Part shown: positions 14,235 to 16,389 of the stretch, in pieces
Position numbering within the stretch: the first letter of the stretch is position 1
Layout: each line of letters begins with the position of its first letter
Notes under the pieces: model-generated
The model's input: only the letters and a program-made list of their open reading frames with translations
Told to the model about the DNA's origin: nothing
The model's database searches: none
Translations under genes and position numbers: made by a program
NCBI GenBank assembly: GCA_037142515.1
Contig: JBAXAM010000030.1
Coordinates: 1-16,389, forward strand
Direction: 5' to 3'
Source: JBAXAM01 sp037142515
GTDB taxonomy: Bacteria > Pseudomonadota > Gammaproteobacteria > UBA9339
Length of the DNA stretch: 16,389 bases

Positions 14235-14506
14235 TGTAATCTAATCAAAAAGCCGAGTACTGTAATAGTAGTTGTAACACCAATTGCAATCATGCTGCCT
14301 AGCCACCTGATAGTGGTATCTTTACTTGACTCTATCTTTAAATCTATCTTTAGTTCCAATTCTTTTATATCACGTTTTGTGGCCAAATTATTATTTATGG
14401 TTTCAGCCATAATTTCGGCTTGTACTTCTGCTTGTTTTTCTGGAACGCCAACAGCTTTTAGTCTGTTTGCATACTTCAGAGTATCAAAATTTTGTTCGTT
14501 ACTCAT
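14231..14506 (-). CDS. DUF1640-type small coiled-coil protein with C-terminal membrane helix
   Basis: A 91-aa protein from the ATG at 14506, which has TGGAG 8 bp upstream. An in-frame ATG at 14566 would add 20 residues, but the shorter form starts like other DUF1640/CCDC90-type proteins. NFDTLKYANRLKAVGVPEKQAEVQAEIMAE (6-35) is the family core. LATKRDIKELELKIDLKIESS (41-61) is an amphipathic coiled coil, and residues 68-89 (LGSMIAIGVTTTITVLGFLI) form one membrane helix ending in RLH. Such proteins are common in gammaproteobacteria and phages and mostly lack a known role. A distant relation to mitochondrial CCDC90/MCUR1 proteins is recorded for the family. The gene's upstream region is partly duplicated beyond nnrD. 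Confidence 0.8.
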   Translation of the reverse strand: MSNEQNFDTLKYANRLKAVGVPEKQAEVQAEIMAETINNNLATKRDIKELELKIDLKIESSKDTTIRWLGSMIAIGVTTTITVLGFLIRLH

Positions 14507-14643
14507 TTTTATTACTCCACTACCACGCTGAAAATGATCAAATGTTATTGCATATGACATAATCATACTCGCATACCAATTATTTTAAATGATTTTATCG
14601 TAAATTAGGAGAGTTACAATACCGTGGAAATAACTGTAGTCTA
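14504..14643 (-). repeat. Repeat copy A: promoter, leader and start region of the DUF1640 gene
   Basis: This segment shares two blocks with 16206-16327. Block 1 (14504-14519 against 16206-16221) matches at 14 of 16 positions and contains the TGGAGTAAT ribosome binding site and the ATG. Block 2 (14592-14640 against 16270-16318) matches at 37 of 49 positions without gaps, with intact ATTTTATCG, AAATTA and GTTACAAT. The middle is longer here by 24 bases. Both copies have the same orientation and bracket nnrD. Counts were made by eye. Confidence 0.75.
14592..14619 (-). promoter_or_regulatory. Predicted promoter of the DUF1640 gene, conserved in both repeat copies
   Basis: On the minus strand TTGTAA (14614-14619) and TAAAAT (14592-14597) are spaced 16 bp. 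The same hexamers with the same spacing occur in repeat copy B (16292-16297 and 16270-16275) while the bases between them have diverged. This is the pattern expected if the hexamers are functional. Confidence 0.5.
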
Positions 14644-14647
14644 ATTC

Positions 14648-14677
14648 TTGCCAATTGGATAAAATTACAATTGTAAT
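14648..14677 (+). promoter_or_regulatory. Predicted promoter of nnrD
   Basis: TTGCCA (14648-14653) and TGTAAT (14672-14677) are 18 bp apart, each matching the sigma-70 consensus at five of six positions. Initiation near 14684 would leave a short leader with AGGGA (14688-14692) six bases before the ATG at 14699. Confidence 0.5.
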
Positions 14678-14679
14678 TT
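14662..14679. promoter_or_regulatory. 18-bp perfect palindrome over the nnrD promoter (candidate operator)
   Basis: AAATTACAATTGTAATTT is a perfect inverted repeat with no spacer. It covers the predicted -10 hexamer and part of the spacer of the nnrD promoter, a classical repressor position. Its core TACAATTGTA fits the TACAnnTGTA pattern of BlaI/MecI/CopY-type operators, but other dimeric regulators use similar sites and no regulator gene is nearby. Confidence 0.5.
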
Positions 14680-14698
14680 GAATTCATAGGGAATGTTT

Positions 14699-16198
14699 AT
14701 GCTAAATACTTCTGCGTTATTATATCATGTCAAACAAATTCGTGATTTGGAAAGTGTTGCTATTCGTCAGTACAATATCAGCGTAGATGCTTTAATGCAA
14801 CGTGCTGGAGCAGCAGCTTTTCGTGAGTTAAAAAAACGTTGGCCAAAAGCTAAGAATATTACTGTTGTTTGCGGCAAAGGTAATAACGGTGGCGATGGTT
14901 ATGTTGTAGCGAGCTTTGCTAAAAAGGCTAAATTAAATGTACAGATATTGCAGCTAGTTCCTTGCGAAAGCTTAACCGGAGCAGCAAAAAACGCGGCAAT
15001 TAAAGCGAAAAAATTAAAAATAAAAATTTCCCCATTTTCTACCGAAAAACTTACAAAAAGTGATGTTATTGTTGATGCATTACTCGGCACTGGTTTGACT
15101 GGTGTTGTACAAGCGCAATTTAAAGCTGCAATAGATGCTGTTAATACAAGCAAAGCACCAGTATTGGCTATTGATTTACCGTCTGGGCTTGATGCTGATA
15201 CCGGGAATGTTTTAGGTGCTGCAATTCATGCAGATTTAACTGTTACTTTTATTGGGCATAAAATTGGTTTGTATATCGGAGGAGCTCGAGATTATACAGG
15301 TTCTATAATTTGCGATGACTTGAAATTGCCGCAAAAAATATTTGCTCAGATAAGTGCTTCTGCACGAGCACTAAATTTAACTGAAGAACTAAAATCATGT
15401 CCATTGCGTGCGCGTATTGCACATAAAGGAAATTTTGGTCATGTTTTAGTAATTGGTGGTGATTATGGAATGAGTGGGGCAGTGCGTATGGTGGCGGAGG
15501 CAGCGGCTAGAGTTGGCGCTGGTTTAGTTAGTGTGGCAACTAGGCCAGAGCATGTGGCAATGATTAATATCGCTCGTCCGGAGATTATGGTGCACGGTGT
15601 AGAAGAATTAAAACAGTTGGATTTTTTATTACAAAAGGCCAGCGTTATCGTTCTTGGTCCTGGTTTAGGAGTATCTAGTTGGAGTAAGATGCTGTTTGAC
15701 TCGTCTTTAGTGTTCAAAAAGCCTTTAGTAATTGATGCAGATGCATTAAATATTTTGGCCGCTAATCATCAAGTGTATGACAATTGGGTTTTAACTCCGC
15801 ATCCTGGCGAAGCGGCAAGGCTTTTGAATACGGTTACTCAAGCTATTCAATATAATCGGTTGGATGCTGTTTACAAGTTACAGCAAAAATTTAGTGGTGT
15901 TTGTATTTTAAAAGGAGCTGGAACTTTAGTTGCAGCGTCGGGCGAAATGGTGCGCGTATGTGATGCTGGTAACCCAGGAATGGCAAGTGGTGGTATGGGC
16001 GATATCTTGAGTGGCATTATTGGCGGACTGCTCGCGCAAGGATTGAGTTTATTTGATGCTGCCAAGTTAGGTGTATTAGTTCATGCAACTGCTGGCGATA
16101 TAGTTGCGGCAGAGCAGGGTGAGAGAGGGATGCTGGCGCTAGATTTATTGCCAGTAGTGCGAAAAATTTTGAATACGTTGCCAGTTTGTCGTCTATAA
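14699..16198 (+). CDS. nnrD: Bifunctional NAD(P)HX epimerase / ADP-dependent NAD(P)HX dehydratase
   Basis: This 499-aa fusion repairs damaged hydrated nicotinamide cofactors. The N-terminal YjeF_N domain (about 1-215) epimerises R- and S-NAD(P)HX. Its motifs are CGKGNNGGDGYV near 58-69 and AIDLPSGLDADTG near 157-169. The C-terminal ribokinase-like domain (about 230-495) dehydrates S-NAD(P)HX using ADP or ATP. Its motifs are HKGNFGHVLVIGG (242-254), GPGLG (320-324), VIDADALN (344-351), LTPHPGE (365-371) and the signature GNPGMASGGMGD (424-435). Both halves look intact. The ATG at 14699 is chosen because AGGGA lies six bases upstream; an in-frame ATG at 14693 is too close to it. tsaE, which follows this gene in E. 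coli, is not seen next to it. The gene is bracketed by two copies of the DUF1640 5' region. Confidence 0.96.
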   Translation: MLNTSALLYHVKQIRDLESVAIRQYNISVDALMQRAGAAAFRELKKRWPKAKNITVVCGKGNNGGDGYVVASFAKKAKLNVQILQLVPCESLTGAAKNAAIKAKKLKIKISPFSTEKLTKSDVIVDALLGTGLTGVVQAQFKAAIDAVNTSKAPVLAIDLPSGLDADTGNVLGAAIHADLTVTFIGHKIGLYIGGARDYTGSIICDDLKLPQKIFAQISASARALNLTEELKSCPLRARIAHKGNFGHVLVIGGDYGMSGAVRMVAEAAARVGAGLVSVATRPEHVAMINIARPEIMVHGVEELKQLDFLLQKASVIVLGPGLGVSSWSKMLFDSSLVFKKPLVIDADALNILAANHQVYDNWVLTPHPGEAARLLNTVTQAIQYNRLDAVYKLQQKFSGVCILKGAGTLVAASGEMVRVCDAGNPGMASGGMGDILSGIIGGLLAQGLSLFDAAKLGVLVHATAGDIVAAEQGERGMLALDLLPVVRKILNTLPVCRL

Positions 16199-16205
16199 TC
16201 TCACG

Positions 16206-16327
16206 CATCTTCATTACTCCAACGGCGCTGCTAGTCATGTGTGTTTCCTCGTATTGTACATTTTTGCGAATTTTATCGCAAATTACCGAGGTTACAATCC
16301 AGGGAAAACAACTTTAGTACTAATGAG
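16206..16327 (-). pseudogene. Repeat copy B: orphan promoter and start region of a DUF1640-type gene, body missing
   Basis: Read on the minus strand, this segment repeats the upstream region of the DUF1640 gene: the TTGTAA/TAAAAT pair with 16-bp spacing, then TGGAGTAATGAAGATG at 16206-16221 in place of the ribosome binding site and ATG of copy A. Similarity ends at about the ATG. The following minus-strand codons (MREIIDD onward) run into the 3' end of nnrD and bear no resemblance to DUF1640. A further ATG at 16238 with GAGGAAA upstream is in frame. The copy appears to be a decayed or truncated duplicate of the 5' end. It also has a TTTGCGA/TCGCAAA inverted repeat (16263-16282) around the -10, absent from copy A. 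Confidence 0.55.
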
Positions 16328-16334
16328 TTGTTTT

Positions 16335-16389
16335 TTAACTCTCAGCCAGTTTAAAAATAGCATCAGTATCGGTCTTCATGATTACAGTT
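16335..16389 (-). CDS. Possible C-terminal end of a gene entering from the right edge
   Basis: The minus strand is open from the window edge to a TAA at 16335-16337 and reads TVIMKTDTDAIFKLAES. The composition looks protein-like, but seventeen codons cannot identify a product. The plus strand offers a competing open frame from an ATG at 16323 to the edge (MSCFLTLSQFKNSISIGL...), without a ribosome binding site. At most one of the two is likely real. Confidence 0.25.
   Translation of the reverse strand, partial: TVIMKTDTDAIFKLAES

Noticed and set aside
16017..16238. 73-codon minus-strand frame beginning in repeat copy B and running into nnrD
   Set aside because: Its first eleven codons resemble the duplicated DUF1640 leader, but the rest is antisense to the conserved kinase domain of nnrD and lacks DUF1640 motifs. 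I describe it as an orphan 5' region, not a gene.
16263..16282. TTTGCGA/TCGCAAA inverted repeat in repeat copy B, considered as nnrD terminator or operator
   Set aside because: No T-run follows it, and the arms are not conserved in copy A, so neither role is supported. It is kept only as a note in the copy B entry.
16325..16341. GAGTT/AACTC hairpin near the right edge
   Set aside because: The 5-bp arms with a 7-base loop are weak and no T-run follows on either strand.
1..16389. tRNA or rRNA genes, CRISPR arrays and insertion sequences
   Set aside because: No cloverleaf-like segment, regularly spaced repeats, transposase-like protein or paired terminal inverted repeats were recognised on either strand.

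Overview
The window looks like an AT-rich gammaproteobacterial chromosome segment, possibly from an intracellular or host-associated lineage such as the Legionellales. That placement is an inference. It rests on the MSHA-type pilus genes, Orn and TsaD sequences close to those I recall from E. coli, a DUF1566 secreted protein of a kind I associate with Legionella relatives, and a DUF1640 small protein. Genes are packed tightly: no stretch longer than about 200 bases lacks a gene or a recognisable regulatory region, and no tRNA, rRNA, CRISPR array, transposase or integrase was seen.

Layout. (1) 1-5975, minus strand: the front half of an MSHA/type IV pilus operon, transcribed pilT-like ATPase, mshI (PilM-PilN fusion), mshJ, mshK, mshL (secretin), mshM (AAA ATPase), continuing off the left edge. 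Genes overlap or nearly touch. (2) 5976-6048: a compact divergent promoter region shared with tsaD (plus), the t6A tRNA-modification enzyme. (3) 7050-10016: three genes for exported proteins. One is a 511-aa protein with a signal peptide, a TIG domain, two cadherin-like repeats, a single C-terminal membrane helix and a cytoplasmic tail. Divergent from it are a small outer-membrane beta-barrel and a cysteine-rich DUF1566 protein. This reads as a surface or adhesion locus set between housekeeping genes. (4) 10026-10619, minus: plsY. (5) 10719-14234, plus: orn, ridA, cyuA (L-cysteine desulfidase) and a cyuP-like transporter in one run, a cassette for cysteine uptake, desulfuration and removal of the reactive enamine product. 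(6) 14231-16389: a small DUF1640 coiled-coil membrane protein (minus), nnrD (plus, NAD(P)HX repair), and a partial copy of the DUF1640 promoter and 5' region just past nnrD.

The most notable signals are these. First, nnrD is bracketed by two diverged direct copies of the DUF1640 upstream region (14504-14643 and 16206-16327). Both keep a promoter-like core and a ribosome binding site plus ATG, but only the first is followed by a DUF1640 coding sequence. Second, an 18-bp perfect palindrome lies over the predicted nnrD promoter. Third, the 511-aa protein has receptor-like topology. Fourth, RidA is encoded next to a cysteine desulfidase.
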